Source: Sulfitobacter sp. LCG007 (GTDB taxonomy: Bacteria; Pseudomonadota; Alphaproteobacteria; Rhodobacterales; Rhodobacteraceae). From it: a stretch of 64,000 nucleotides of DNA. This document shows positions 18,604 to 28,125 of this stretch, in pieces (the stretch's first letter is position 1; every line of letters begins with the position of its first letter). The notes under the pieces were generated by a model, which worked only from the letters and a program-made list of their open reading frames with translations, was not told where the DNA came from and searched no databases. The position numbers were made by a program, and so were the translations under genes. Location of the stretch: NCBI RefSeq assembly GCF_040801785.1, contig NZ_CP161805.1, positions 3,224,001 through 3,288,000 of the forward strand, read 5' to 3'.

Positions 18604-18879
18604 ATGCTCGGCAATAGTCTTTCAGTTGAACTCAATTCCAGTGATCTCGATATTATCGAGACCGCGCTGCACACGCAGCAGAAGATCCTGAGCGTACAGA
18701 GCGAGGCAGGCGCGGCGGAAGCGAAAGAGCGTCTGAGCGCCCTGACCCAGCTTCTGGGTCGCCTCAGCCGACAGCGGCCGGCGGCACCGGCCGTGATCGA
18801 CGCGGTCTCGGGCGGCGACATCGGCGCGCAGACCAGCGCGTGCGGCGGGAACTTCATCACCCGGGCACTGTTCTGCTGA
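18604..18879 (+). CDS. Small protein of unknown function with two C-terminal cysteines
   Basis: A 91-residue protein. Residues 10-55 are predicted helical and amphipathic (LDIIETALHTQQKILSVQSE and RLSALTQLLGRLSRQ), and the C-terminus is Gly-rich with Cys80 and a terminal Cys91 (SACGGNFITRALFC). No signal peptide, no recognised domain. AAGGAAG before the ATG is a good ribosome site, and a strong terminator follows 37 bases after the stop, so this is a monocistronic, probably well expressed gene. No maturation or export gene is next to it. Confidence 0.65.
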   Translation: MLGNSLSVELNSSDLDIIETALHTQQKILSVQSEAGAAEAKERLSALTQLLGRLSRQRPAAPAVIDAVSGGDIGAQTSACGGNFITRALFC

Positions 18880-18916
18880 ACCGGTCAGTGCGGGAATTTT
18901 CCCCGCATGATGCTTC

Positions 18917-18946
18917 AAAGCCGCCCCGAGGGGCGGCTTTTGTCGT
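18917..18946 (+). terminator. Rho-independent terminator
   Basis: Perfect 11-bp stem AAAGCCGCCCC / GGGGCGGCTTT with a 2-base loop, followed by TTGTCGTTTT. It lies between the convergent small gene (ending 18879) and yebC (ending 18965). Confidence 0.85.
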
Positions 18947-18964
18947 TTTGGGCCACAGCGGACG

Positions 18965-19705
18965 TCAGAGCTGGGCCATGACCTCTTCCGAAGCCTCGAA
19001 ATTGGTGGTGACGCGCTGCACGTCGTCGTCATCCTCGAGAGCGTCGATCAGCTTCATCAAACGCTCCATGCTTTCCAGGTCCATCTCCGCCGTGGTCGTG
19101 GGCTTCCAGACCAGCTTGGTCGACTCGGACTCGCCGAGAGTTTTCTCGAGCGCCGTGGCGACCTCGTTGAGATCGGTGTCGGCACACCAGACGACATGTC
19201 CCTCATCCGAGCTTTCCACATCCTCGGCGCCCGCCTCGATCGCCGCCATCATCAGCGTGTCGGCATCCCCCGCCGACGCCGGATAGCAGATCTCTCCCTT
19301 GCGCTCGAACATGAATGCCACGGATCCCGTCTCGCCGAGGTTTCCGCCGTTCTTGGTGAAGGTCGAGCGGACGTTCGACGCGGTGCGGTTGCGGTTGTCC
19401 GTCATGGCCTCGACGATCACCGCGACACCGTTGGGCCCGTAGCCCTCGTAGCGGATTTCCTCGTAATCGTCGCCCTCGCCGGCCATCGATTTCCTGATCG
19501 CGCGTTCGATCACGTCCTTCGGCACCGAATTCGACTTGGCTTCCTTGACCGCAAGGCGAAGCCGCGGGTTCTTGTCGGGATCCGGGTCGCCCATCTTGGC
19601 CGCCACCGTGATCTCCTTGGAGAGCTTGGAGAACAGCTTGGCCCGCACGGCGTCCTGGCGCCCCTTGCGATGCTGGATGTTTGCCCATTTTGAATGGCCT
19701 GCCAT
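18965..19705 (-). CDS. yebC: YebC/PmpR family protein
   Basis: A 246-residue protein with the family start [19 protein letters not shown] and three-domain layout. Members have been described as transcriptional regulators and more recently as factors helping ribosomes through proline-rich stretches; I do not decide between these. Key stretches: [40 protein letters not shown] and [18 protein letters not shown]. The start at 19705 is fixed by the family N-terminus and a GGAGAG site upstream. The neighbours do not include ruvC, its common partner. Confidence 0.95.
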   Translation of the reverse strand: MAGHSKWANIQHRKGRQDAVRAKLFSKLSKEITVAAKMGDPDPDKNPRLRLAVKEAKSNSVPKDVIERAIRKSMAGEGDDYEEIRYEGYGPNGVAVIVEAMTDNRNRTASNVRSTFTKNGGNLGETGSVAFMFERKGEICYPASAGDADTLMMAAIEAGAEDVESSDEGHVVWCADTDLNEVATALEKTLGESESTKLVWKPTTTAEMDLESMERLMKLIDALEDDDDVQRVTTNFEASEEVMAQL

Positions 19706-19900
19706 GGATCTCTCTCCGGCTGAATTCGAATGACAGGCCGTATACGTCAGGCTTCGACGCCGCCGCAAGCCTTTGCCGCGCTGCCATGCAGCCGCAAACC
19801 GAGCCCATTCGGGCGCGCCGGCCCAGAGTTTCATTGCGCCATGGGCGCAAACGTGATGTTGCAGTCCCGAACAATCAGCACCCGGAGAGCCGCACAGAAG

Positions 19901-20515
19901 ATGCCAAGCGATTTCGTCCAGCAATTCGTCACTCTGTGGGTCGTGATCGATCCGATCGGGACAATGCCGATATTTCTCGCCGTGACCGCGGGACGCAATG
20001 CCGCAACGAGCCGCAAGATCGCGCTCCAGGCGGTCGGTGCATCCTTCCTGGTCCTGACCTTCTTCCTCGTGCTGGGACAGTTCCTGATCGACGCCCTCGG
20101 GATCACGCTTCCCGCCTTCCAGATCGCCGGCGGCCTCGTGCTTTTCCTTTTCGCCCTGACCATGATCTTCGGGACGCATGACAGTGCGGGCGGGATCCGC
20201 GAGGGCGAGAACCCGGCGATCTTCCCGCTTGCGGTGCCCTCGCTGGCCTCGCCCGGCGCAATGCTGGCCGTGGTGCTGCTGACCGACAACAACCGCTTCT
20301 CGGTGCCCGAGCAGGTCGCGACCTTCGCCATCATGACCCTTGTGCTGGGCTTCGCCTTCCTCGCGATGCTGGCGGCGGGACCGATCATGCGGGTGATCCG
20401 CCAGAGCGGGGCCGCCATCGTCAGCCGCGTGATGGGCATGGTGCTTGCCGCGGTGGCGACCCAGAACGTCATCCTCGCGATCTGGCAACTGGTCGCGCTC
20501 TACCAGGACACCTGA
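19901..20515 (+). CDS. MarC family integral membrane protein
   Basis: A 204-residue protein with about six membrane segments. [20 protein letters not shown] at the N-terminus and the later [15 protein letters not shown] match the MarC/UPF0056 family, whose function is not settled. An upstream in-frame ATG at 19856 is possible; 19901 gives the family-length protein. It is 50 bases upstream of the SLC13-type gene on the same strand and may form an operon with it. Confidence 0.8.
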   Translation: MPSDFVQQFVTLWVVIDPIGTMPIFLAVTAGRNAATSRKIALQAVGASFLVLTFFLVLGQFLIDALGITLPAFQIAGGLVLFLFALTMIFGTHDSAGGIREGENPAIFPLAVPSLASPGAMLAVVLLTDNNRFSVPEQVATFAIMTLVLGFAFLAMLAAGPIMRVIRQSGAAIVSRVMGMVLAAVATQNVILAIWQLVALYQDT

Positions 20516-20565
20516 CGGCTGCACCTCGGCGCGCCGATCTGCCTCCCGCAAGAACGGATTCCCAC

Positions 20566-22338
20566 ATGACCACCGACCAGATCATCCTCTTCGCGCTGTT
20601 TGCCGCCGTCTTCGCCCTGCTGCTCTGGGGCCGGTTCCGATATGATCTCGTGGCCTTCGTGGCGCTGCTCGTCGCCGTTCTTCTCGGCGTGGTGCCCAGT
20701 TCGGACGCCTTCGCCGGCTTTGGGCATCCGGCGACGATCGTCGTTGCGCTCGTGCTTGTCGTCTCCGCCGGGCTGGTGAATTCCGGCGCTGTCTTCCTGA
20801 TCACCCGGACGCTCGTCGATTCCTCTCGCAGCCTCGGCGCGCATATCACGATGATGGGCGCGGTCGGCGGCGTGCTTTCGGCCTTCATGAACAACGTGGC
20901 CGCGCTTGCGCTGCTGATGCCCGTCGATATCCAGACGGCACGCAAGGCGGGGCGCAGCCCGGGCCTGACGCTGATGCCGCTTTCCTTCGCCACGATCCTC
21001 GGCGGCATGGCCACGCTGATCGGCACACCCCCGAACATCATCATCGCAGCCTATCGCGGGCAGGCCCTGGGCGAGCCCTACCGCATGTTCGACTTCGCTC
21101 CGGTGGGTGGTGCGGCCGCGCTTGCGGGTCTCGCCTTCGTCGCGCTGGTCGGCTGGCGTCTCATTCCGGCGCGCGAGGACACGACCGTTCGCGCCGAGGA
21201 CATCTCGCAATACATCGCCGAACTGACGGTGCCGGACGAGAGCGAACACATCGGCAAGCGCCTCGCGGAGATGCGCGGTGAAGCGCACAAGAGCGATGTG
21301 GCGATCCTGGGGCTGATCCGGAACGGGCAGCGGCTTTACGGGCAGGCCAGAAACGAGACGCTCAGGGCAGGCGACGCCATCGTGCTCGAGGCATCTCCGC
21401 AAGCCATCGACGAATTCCGCGCGGCCGCGAAGCTGCAGCTGGCCGACACCGACCGCGAAGAGAAGCTGCGGGCCGAAAGCGAGGGCGTCGAGATCATCGA
21501 GGTCGTCGTGCCGGAAGGTGCGCGCATTCAGGGCCGGAGCGCACAGTCCATCGGCCTCGAGTGGCGCATGCGCTCGGTGCTGCTGGGAATCTCGCGCCGC
21601 GGGCGCAAGATCACCGAACAGGTGCGCAAGACCCGGATCAAGGGCGGTGACATCCTGCTTCTGCTGGTGCCTCGGGACGCGGCGCCCGACGTCACCGAAT
21701 GGCTCGGGGCGCTGCCGCTGGCGAACAGGGGTCTGAACGTGACGCAGGACCGCAAGGTCTGGCTTGCCATCGGCTTGTTCGCAGGCGCCGTCGCGGCGGC
21801 ATCCTTCGGGCTTGTCTATCTGCCCGTGGCGCTCGGACTGGTCGTTGCGGCCTATGTGCTGGCCGGTATCGTGCCGCTGGGCGAGCTTTACGATCATATC
21901 AACTGGCCAGTGGTCGTGCTGCTTGGCTCCATGATTCCGCTGGGCGGCGCGCTTGAGGAGGCGGGCGGCACCGAACTGATCGCGGGGGCGCTGGTTTCCG
22001 TGACCGAAGGGCTGCCGGCCTGGGTCGTGCTGACCGCCCTCATGGTGGTGACGATGACCCTGTCGGACGTGCTCAACAACACCGCGACCACGATCGTGGC
22101 AGCGCCCGTGGCGATCGAGATGGCGCGCGCGCTCGACGTCTCGCCCGATCCCTTTCTGATGGCCGTGGCCGTCGCCGCCTCATCCGCCTACCTGACCCCC
22201 ATCGGCCACAAGAACAACACGCTGATCCTCGGCCCGGGCGGCTATGCGTTCGGGGACTACTGGCGCATGGGCCTGCCGCTCGAGCTTGTGGTCATCGCCG
22301 TCTCGATACCCGCAATCATGATCTTCTGGCCGTTCTGA
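20566..22338 (+). CDS. SLC13-type permease with two TrkA-C domains (copy 1)
   Basis: A 590-residue inner-membrane anion or carboxylate transporter of the SLC13/DASS type. The first membrane half spans about 1-205 ([20 protein letters not shown]), two soluble RCK_C/TrkA-C domains span about 210-290 and 300-385, and the second membrane half is at 400-590. The repeated Asn-rich motifs of the family are visible as [16 protein letters not shown] and [16 protein letters not shown]. Substrates in this family include sulfate, citrate and dicarboxylates; nothing here decides. A paralogue of the same layout is at 24229-26010. Confidence 0.88.
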   Translation: MTTDQIILFALFAAVFALLLWGRFRYDLVAFVALLVAVLLGVVPSSDAFAGFGHPATIVVALVLVVSAGLVNSGAVFLITRTLVDSSRSLGAHITMMGAVGGVLSAFMNNVAALALLMPVDIQTARKAGRSPGLTLMPLSFATILGGMATLIGTPPNIIIAAYRGQALGEPYRMFDFAPVGGAAALAGLAFVALVGWRLIPAREDTTVRAEDISQYIAELTVPDESEHIGKRLAEMRGEAHKSDVAILGLIRNGQRLYGQARNETLRAGDAIVLEASPQAIDEFRAAAKLQLADTDREEKLRAESEGVEIIEVVVPEGARIQGRSAQSIGLEWRMRSVLLGISRRGRKITEQVRKTRIKGGDILLLLVPRDAAPDVTEWLGALPLANRGLNVTQDRKVWLAIGLFAGAVAAASFGLVYLPVALGLVVAAYVLAGIVPLGELYDHINWPVVVLLGSMIPLGGALEEAGGTELIAGALVSVTEGLPAWVVLTALMVVTMTLSDVLNNTATTIVAAPVAIEMARALDVSPDPFLMAVAVAASSAYLTPIGHKNNTLILGPGGYAFGDYWRMGLPLELVVIAVSIPAIMIFWPF

Positions 22339-22465
22339 CGCCATCGCGACAGCGCCCGCGGCGGTGCGGCTTTCGCGGGCGGAATCCCCGGAAATGCCCG
22401 CGCCCGCTTCCGGCGATCGCATATTGCACTTGCCGAGGCGATTGCCGCGGCCTACGCATCCGCCC

Positions 22466-23278
22466 ATGAAGCTGCTCTTCCTAGGCGACGTCATGGGCCG
22501 CGCCGGCCGCTCGGCCATAACCGCACAGCTGCCCGGTCTCAGGGAACGGCTCAAGGCCGACTTCGTCGTGGTCAACGGCGAGAACGCGACCTCGGGCGTG
22601 GGTCTCAGCGCGAGCCATGCGAAATCCCTTCTCGATGCGGGCGCAGACTGCCTGACGCTTGGCGATCACGCCTTCGACCAGAAGGACATGATGCAGTACA
22701 TCGAGACCGAGCCGCGCGTGATACGCCCGCTGAACTTCGCCAAATCGGCGCCCGGAAAGGGCGCGCGGCTGTTCACCGCGCAGAACGGTCGCAAGGTCCT
22801 TGTCACTCAGGTTCTCGGCCAGGTCTTCATGAAACGCCCGTTCGACGACCCGTTTTCTGCCCTGGAGCCGGTGCTCAAGGCCCATCCCCTCGGCGGTCTC
22901 GCACAGGCCGCCATCGTCGACGTGCATTGCGAGGCCACGTCGGAGAAGATGGCCCTGGGCCACTGGTGCGACGGCCGCGCAAGTCTCGTCGTCGGGACCC
23001 ACACCCACGTTCCGACGGCGGATGCGATGATCCTTCCGCGCGGTACAGCCTACCAGACCGACGCCGGCATGTGCGGCGATTTCAACTCGGTCATCGGCAT
23101 GGACAAGGAAGAACCGCTGCGCCGCTTCGTCACCGGCATGGGCCGCGAGCGCTTCACCCCGGCAAATGGCCCGGCAACGCTCTGCGGCACCTTCGTCGAG
23201 ACCGACGACCGCACGGGTCGCGCCACGCGCATCGCCATGGTCCGGAGCGGCGGGCTCCTGGAGGCCGCCCTTCCGTGA
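22466..23278 (+). CDS. ymdB: YmdB-type metallophosphoesterase
   Basis: A 270-residue TIGR00282-type protein. Metal-binding motifs are FLGDVMGRAGR (Asp8), VVVNGENATSG (Glu39, Asn40), GDHAFDQKD, and VGTHTHVPTADA near 178-190. Characterised relatives are dimetal phosphodiesterases acting on cyclic nucleotides and influencing RNA turnover. The start at 22466 matches the family N-terminus MKLLFLGDVMG. The stop overlaps the next gene by 4 bases (GTGA), suggesting translational coupling with the EamA permease. Confidence 0.93.
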   Translation: MKLLFLGDVMGRAGRSAITAQLPGLRERLKADFVVVNGENATSGVGLSASHAKSLLDAGADCLTLGDHAFDQKDMMQYIETEPRVIRPLNFAKSAPGKGARLFTAQNGRKVLVTQVLGQVFMKRPFDDPFSALEPVLKAHPLGGLAQAAIVDVHCEATSEKMALGHWCDGRASLVVGTHTHVPTADAMILPRGTAYQTDAGMCGDFNSVIGMDKEEPLRRFVTGMGRERFTPANGPATLCGTFVETDDRTGRATRIAMVRSGGLLEAALP

Positions 23279-24207
23279 CTGGCCGCTCCGTCCTGGGCTA
23301 CACGGCGATCCTCGTCGTCATGGGCGCGGGCTGGGGTCTCACCCAGCCGCTGACCAAGATCGCGGTTTCCAGCGGATTCCAGCCCTTCGGCCTGCTGGTC
23401 TGGCAACTCATGATCGCGTCCGTGATCCTTTCCGCCGTCGCGCTCGTGCGGCAGAGCAGGCTGCCGCTCGGGTCGCGCCATCTTCGGCTTTATTTCCTTA
23501 TCGCCATGATAGGGACCATCCTGCCCAATGCCGCCACCTACCTGGCCGCGGTGCATCTGCCTGCCGGGATCCTGTCTCTGCTCATGGCCATGATCCCGAT
23601 GTGGGCGTTTCCGATCGCCCTGCTGCTCGGCAACGATATCTTCTCGATGCGCCGCCTGTCCGGACTTGTGTTCGGGCTCGTCGGCGTGCTGCTGATCGTC
23701 TCGCCGGGATTGTCCCTGCCGCCGGAGGTCAGGTTCGGCTGGATCCTGGTCGCGCTTGCCTCGGGAGTCTTCTACGCTTTCGAGGGGAATTATGTCGCCA
23801 AATGGGGCACCGGCGGACTGGACGCGGCGCAGGTCCTGCACGGCGCCTCTCTGGCCGGCCTCGCGGTCGCCGTTCCGCTCGCCCTGCTCGGCGGTCAGTT
23901 CATTGCGCCCGAGGCACTGGTCGACACCCCGGCCGGGCGGGCCCTCGCCGCTGCCTCTGTGGTGCATGTGGCGGTCTACACGGCCTATGTCTGGCTCGTC
24001 GGCCGCGCCGGGTCGGTCTTCGCGATCCAGGTAAGCTATCTCGTGACCGGCTTCGGCATGCTCTGGGCCAACGTGATGCTCGGCGAGGCCTATGCCCCGT
24101 CGGTATGGCTTGCCCTCGCCTGCATGTTCGCGGGCATGTACCTCGTCCAGCCCCGCCGGAACGCCCCGCTTGCGGGCATTTCGCCGATCGGGGAAACTCG
24201 CCCCTAG
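23275..24207 (+). CDS. EamA/DMT-family permease
   Basis: A 310-residue inner-membrane protein with ten hydrophobic segments in two EamA repeats (about 8-135 and 150-290), starting with GTG at 23275 inside the ymdB stop (GTGA overlap). MGAGWGLTQPLTKIAVSSGF and PNAATYLAAVHLPAGILSLL are typical of the family. Substrate unknown. The next gene (SLC13 copy 2) starts 21 bases downstream, so three or more genes may be cotranscribed. Confidence 0.85.
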   Translation: MTGRSVLGYTAILVVMGAGWGLTQPLTKIAVSSGFQPFGLLVWQLMIASVILSAVALVRQSRLPLGSRHLRLYFLIAMIGTILPNAATYLAAVHLPAGILSLLMAMIPMWAFPIALLLGNDIFSMRRLSGLVFGLVGVLLIVSPGLSLPPEVRFGWILVALASGVFYAFEGNYVAKWGTGGLDAAQVLHGASLAGLAVAVPLALLGGQFIAPEALVDTPAGRALAAASVVHVAVYTAYVWLVGRAGSVFAIQVSYLVTGFGMLWANVMLGEAYAPSVWLALACMFAGMYLVQPRRNAPLAGISPIGETRP

Positions 24208-24228
24208 CAAGATGGTGCCAGGATCCAG

Positions 24229-26010
24229 ATGACCCAGTTCCTCGAACTCTCGCCCCTTGTGAGCCCGGTCCTGGCGCTGCTCGTTGTAGCGGCCATGTTC
24301 GCGCTCTTCATCCGCGAGTCCTACCCCACCGAGGTGGTGGCGATCGGCGGCGCGGCCGTCCTGCTGGCGACCGGCGTCCTGCCCTATGACGACGCCCTGA
24401 AGGTGCTCTCGAACAACGCGCCCTGGACCATAGCGGCGATGTTCATCGTGATGGGCGCGCTCGTGCGTACCGGAGCGCTTGACGTGCTCACCCAGATAGC
24501 CGAGCGCTACGCCCGCACCCACCCGAGGACCGCGGTCGCCGTCGTCATCGTCGCGGTGATGGTGGCCTCGGCCATCATGAACAACACGCCCGTCGTCGTC
24601 GTGATGATCCCGGTCTTCGTCAGGCTTTCCGAGACGCTTGGCACCAAGGCGTCCAAGCTGTTGATCCCGCTCAGCTATGCCGCGATCATGGGCGGCCTGC
24701 TGACCCTGATCGGGACGTCCACCAACCTGCTGGTGGACGGCGTCGCCCGCAGCAAGGGGCTCGAGCCCTTCGGCATCCTCGAGATCATGCCCATCGGGCT
24801 CGTGGTCTGCGCCTGGGGGTTCATCTACATGATCCTCTTCGGCATCCGCCTGTTGCCCGAACGGGAAAGCATGGCAAACATGCTGTCTGACCGCTCGAAG
24901 ATGAAGTTCTTCACCGAGGCCGTCATTCCGCCCGACAGCAACCTCGTCGGCCGTGACGTGCTGGGCGTGCAGCTGTTCAAGCGCGACGGCGTACGCCTCA
25001 TCGACGTCATCCGCGGCGACCGGTCGCTGCGCCGCGACCTCGGAAACGTGGCGCTTCAGGTGGGTGACAGGGTGGTGCTGAGGACACGGATGACCGAACT
25101 GCTGAGCCTCCAGGCCAACAAGGAACTGCGCCGCGTCGACCAGGTCTCGGCAGTGGAGACGACGACCGTCGAGGTGCTGATCACACCGGGATGCCGGATG
25201 GTCGGACGCTCGCTTGGCGCGATGCGCCTGCGCCGCCGATACGGCGTCTACCCCCTCGCCGTGCACCGCCGGAACCAGAACATCGGGCGCCAGCTCGACG
25301 ATCTGGTGGTCAAGGTAGGCGACACGCTGCTGCTCGAGGGTGCGCCCGAAGACATCCAGCGTCTGGCTTCCGAGATGGACATGGTCGACGTCTCGCAGCC
25401 GTCCGTGCGCGGTTTCCGGCGCTCGCATGCGCCCATCGCGGTGGCGGTCATGATCGGGATCGTCGTGCTTGCCGCGCTTGAGGTCGCGCCCATCCTGCTG
25501 CTGGCGGTCGTCGGTGTGGCAATCGTCCTGCTCACGGGATGCATCGACGCGGACGAGGCATTCTCGCATGTGGAGGGCAGCCTGCTGGCGCTCATCTTCG
25601 CCATGCTCGCAGTGGGGGCGGCGCTCGAGGAGTCCGGCGCGGTCAGGCTGCTTGTGGACGGCATCGCACCGGCGTTGCAGTCGGTTCCGCCCTCCCTCGT
25701 CGTATTCGTGGTCTTCCTGCTGACGACCACGCTGACGGAAATCGTCTCGAACAACGCCGTCGCGGTGATCATGACGCCCATCGCCATCGGTCTTGCCCAG
25801 GCGCTCGGTCTCGATCCGCGCCCGCTTGTCGTCGCGGTGATGATTGCCGCCTCCTGCGCCTTCGCGACGCCCATCGGCTACCAGACCAATACCCTTGTCT
25901 ACGGCCCGGGCGGCTACAAGTTCACCGACTTCATGCGTATCGGCATCCCGCTGAACCTCAGCATGTCGGTCATCGTTTCCGCGGTCATTCCCTTCCTCTG
26001 GCCACTCTGA
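24229..26010 (+). CDS. SLC13-type permease with two TrkA-C domains (copy 2)
   Basis: A 593-residue paralogue of 20566-22338 with the same order: membrane half, two TrkA-C domains (about 210-300 and 305-390), membrane half. SLC13-type motifs: VASAIMNNTPVVVVMIPVFV and LTEIVSNNAVAVIMTPIAIG; the loop TLIGTSTNLLVDGV corresponds to [14 protein letters not shown] in copy 1. Retention of both copies within 6 kb suggests different substrates. It is convergent with the 5-formyl-THF cyclo-ligase gene, with 20 bases between the stops. Confidence 0.88.
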   Translation: MTQFLELSPLVSPVLALLVVAAMFALFIRESYPTEVVAIGGAAVLLATGVLPYDDALKVLSNNAPWTIAAMFIVMGALVRTGALDVLTQIAERYARTHPRTAVAVVIVAVMVASAIMNNTPVVVVMIPVFVRLSETLGTKASKLLIPLSYAAIMGGLLTLIGTSTNLLVDGVARSKGLEPFGILEIMPIGLVVCAWGFIYMILFGIRLLPERESMANMLSDRSKMKFFTEAVIPPDSNLVGRDVLGVQLFKRDGVRLIDVIRGDRSLRRDLGNVALQVGDRVVLRTRMTELLSLQANKELRRVDQVSAVETTTVEVLITPGCRMVGRSLGAMRLRRRYGVYPLAVHRRNQNIGRQLDDLVVKVGDTLLLEGAPEDIQRLASEMDMVDVSQPSVRGFRRSHAPIAVAVMIGIVVLAALEVAPILLLAVVGVAIVLLTGCIDADEAFSHVEGSLLALIFAMLAVGAALEESGAVRLLVDGIAPALQSVPPSLVVFVVFLLTTTLTEIVSNNAVAVIMTPIAIGLAQALGLDPRPLVVAVMIAASCAFATPIGYQTNTLVYGPGGYKFTDFMRIGIPLNLSMSVIVSAVIPFLWPL

Positions 26011-26030
26011 GCCCCTGCCTTCGCGGCCGC

Positions 26031-26603
26031 TCAGCCGCGTTCGGGCTCGATCACGCCAAGCTCTGTCACGATCAGGTCGAGCCGCTGGTCGGTCGGCTCG
26101 AGCGGGAGGGCCTCGGCCTCCTGCGCCGCGTAGGCGAAACCCACGGCGAGCGTCGGCCGCCTGTGCCGCAGCATTTCCAGCGTGCGATCATAGAAACCCC
26201 CGCCATAGCCAAGCCGCCCGCCACTGCGGTCGAATGCCGCAAGCGGCACCACCAGCAGTTCGGGTTCGAAATATTCCCGCGTTTCCGGAACCGGCACTCC
26301 GAAAGGTCCGGGCACGAGAGCCCTTCCCGGCTCCCATCTGGCGAACTTCAGCGGCAGACCCGCGCCTTCGATCACCGGGACGCCCACCGGGCCATGTGCC
26401 GCGGCCTCGGCCATGGCGGGCAGCGGGTCAATCTCGGTGCGGATGGCGAGATAGCCCGACAGCGGCACTCCGCGATAGCCCGCAAGCAGCTCAGACAACA
26501 CGCCTGCCCCGGTGCCCGGATCCGCCGCCCGCGCCGACTTGCGCCGGGCGAAGGCGTCGGCGCGCGCCGCAGCCTTCAACGCGCCGAGGTCGGGCGAATT
26601 CAC
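26031..26603 (-). CDS. 5-formyltetrahydrofolate cyclo-ligase
   Basis: Converts 5-formyl-THF to 5,10-methenyl-THF using ATP, salvaging the folate pool. It has 190 residues beginning with GTG at 26603, inside the mgtE stop (GTGA overlap), so translation is coupled to mgtE. The family motif LGYGGGFYDRTL (about residues 136-147) holds the ATP and folate contacts, and PLKFARWEPG and VPLAAFDRSGGRLGYG fit too. A longer frame reaching 27089 is antisense-free but runs inside mgtE and is not used. Confidence 0.9.
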   Translation of the reverse strand: MNSPDLGALKAAARADAFARRKSARAADPGTGAGVLSELLAGYRGVPLSGYLAIRTEIDPLPAMAEAAAHGPVGVPVIEGAGLPLKFARWEPGRALVPGPFGVPVPETREYFEPELLVVPLAAFDRSGGRLGYGGGFYDRTLEMLRHRRPTLAVGFAYAAQEAEALPLEPTDQRLDLIVTELGVIEPERG

Positions 26604-28006
26604 AGAAGGACCATCGTCGCGAGGCCGAGAAAGGCGAAGAAACCGACCACGTCCGTCACCGTGGTCACGAAGGCGCCGGAGGCCAGCGCAGGGTCGACCC
26701 CGGTCCGCTCCAGCAGGATCGGTATCACGGTGCCCGCGAATCCCGCGACCACGAGGTTGATCACCATGGATGCCGCGATGACATAGCCGAGCGCGGGAGA
26801 GCCGAACCAGATCAGCCCGACGACCCCCATGACGAGGGCGAAGACGAGCCCGTTGATCAGCCCGACAAGCACTTCCCGCCGTATCACGCGCCAGATGTTG
26901 TTGCCGGTCAGGTCTTTGGTGGCAAGCGCGCGCACCGCCACGGTCAGCGACTGGGTTCCGGCATTGCCGCCCATCGAAGCCACGATGGGCATGAGCACCG
27001 CCAGCGCAACCAGTTCCGCAATCTGCCCTTCGAAAAGCGAGATGACCATCGAGGCCACGATCGCGGTCAACAGGTTCACCCCGAGCCAAGGCAGGCGCAG
27101 CCGCGTGGTTTCGATCACCCGGTCCGAGAGCGAGCTTTCGTCGCCGACACCCGCAAGGCGAAGGATGTCTTCTTCGTGTTCCTCGTCGAGCACCGCCATC
27201 GCGTCGTCGATCGTGATGATCCCAATGAGCCGGCCCTCCTCGTCCACGACGGGGGCCGAGATCAGGTGATACTGGTTGAACGCATAGGCCACATCGGCCT
27301 CTTCCTGCATCGCCGGAATGATGCGGAAGGTCTCTTCCTGTATGTCCGAGAGCCGCACCTCGCGCTTCGAGCGCATCAGCTTGCCCAGCGTCACGTTGCC
27401 GACCGGATGAAGGCGCGGGTCCACGAGGACGATATGGTAGAACTGGTCGGGCAGCTCTTCGGCCGGGGTTGCGCGCAGATGGTCGATGGCCTCGCCGACT
27501 GTCCAGAACTCCGGGGCCATGACCACTTCGCGCTGCATGAGTCGCCCGGCGGAGTATTCGGGATAGGACAGCGCGCGCTGCACCGCCATGCGCTCGGATT
27601 CGGGAAGGGCGCCGAGGATCGCGGTCTGCTGCTCGTCCTCCAGATCCTCGACCAGATCGACCACGTCGTCGCTGTCCATCTCGCGCACTGCTTCCGCCAG
27701 CACCTGCGGCGTCAGCAGCGCGATGACCTCCTCGCGGACGGACGGGTCGAGCTCGGACAGGATGTCGCCGTCGAATTCCCTGTCGTAAAGCCGGATCAGC
27801 CGGGCGCGATCAAAGGCGTTGATCTGTTCGAGAAGGTCGGCGATGTCGGCCTGGTGCAGCGGATCCATCAGCGCGATGAGCTGGTCGCGATCCTCGATCT
27901 CGACCGAGTAGAGGATGGCCGCGATCAGTTTCGGCGTGAGGGAATAGGCGTCTTCCCCGACCTCGTCCTCGATCTCCTCGACCTCGTCTTCGATCCGATC
28001 GGACAT
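26600..28006 (-). CDS. mgtE: Magnesium transporter MgtE
   Basis: A 468-residue Mg2+ channel: an N-terminal helical superdomain (about 30-150), two CBS domains (about 155-290) acting as the magnesium sensor, and five membrane helices in the last 180 residues with the pore motif PIVASMGGNAGTQSLTVAVR. An acidic N-terminal extension (EDEVEEIEDEVGED) precedes the N domain. The start at 28006 follows AGGAGGG. It is followed by the cyclo-ligase gene with a 4-base overlap and is divergent from guaD (119 bases). No M-box-like leader was recognised. Confidence 0.95.
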   Translation of the reverse strand: MSDRIEDEVEEIEDEVGEDAYSLTPKLIAAILYSVEIEDRDQLIALMDPLHQADIADLLEQINAFDRARLIRLYDREFDGDILSELDPSVREEVIALLTPQVLAEAVREMDSDDVVDLVEDLEDEQQTAILGALPESERMAVQRALSYPEYSAGRLMQREVVMAPEFWTVGEAIDHLRATPAEELPDQFYHIVLVDPRLHPVGNVTLGKLMRSKREVRLSDIQEETFRIIPAMQEEADVAYAFNQYHLISAPVVDEEGRLIGIITIDDAMAVLDEEHEEDILRLAGVGDESSLSDRVIETTRLRLPWLGVNLLTAIVASMVISLFEGQIAELVALAVLMPIVASMGGNAGTQSLTVAVRALATKDLTGNNIWRVIRREVLVGLINGLVFALVMGVVGLIWFGSPALGYVIAASMVINLVVAGFAGTVIPILLERTGVDPALASGAFVTTVTDVVGFFAFLGLATMVLL

Positions 28007-28125
28007 GGCTGGCGCCCTCCTTATTCCGCCGCAAACCTACGCAGGCAGTGCCGCTGTTACAATGCTTCCCGACCGCGCCGCAGCAGCCGATTTACCTCGA
28101 AGGGTTCGTCGCCTAGAGATAGGAC

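Noticed and set aside
18604-18879. Ribosomally made and modified peptide precursor
   Set aside because: The cysteine-containing end is suggestive, but no maturation, protease or export gene lies nearby and the protein is long and helical.
23050-25569. An 839-codon open frame on the minus strand
   Set aside because: It lies opposite ymdB, the EamA gene and the second SLC13 permease, all with strong family motifs, and its translation is Arg/His/Asp/Gly-rich without recognisable sequence.
26031-27089. A 352-residue version of the 5-formyl-THF cyclo-ligase
   Set aside because: The extra N-terminal part lies inside mgtE in another frame; the GTG at 26603 overlapping the mgtE stop gives the family-length protein.
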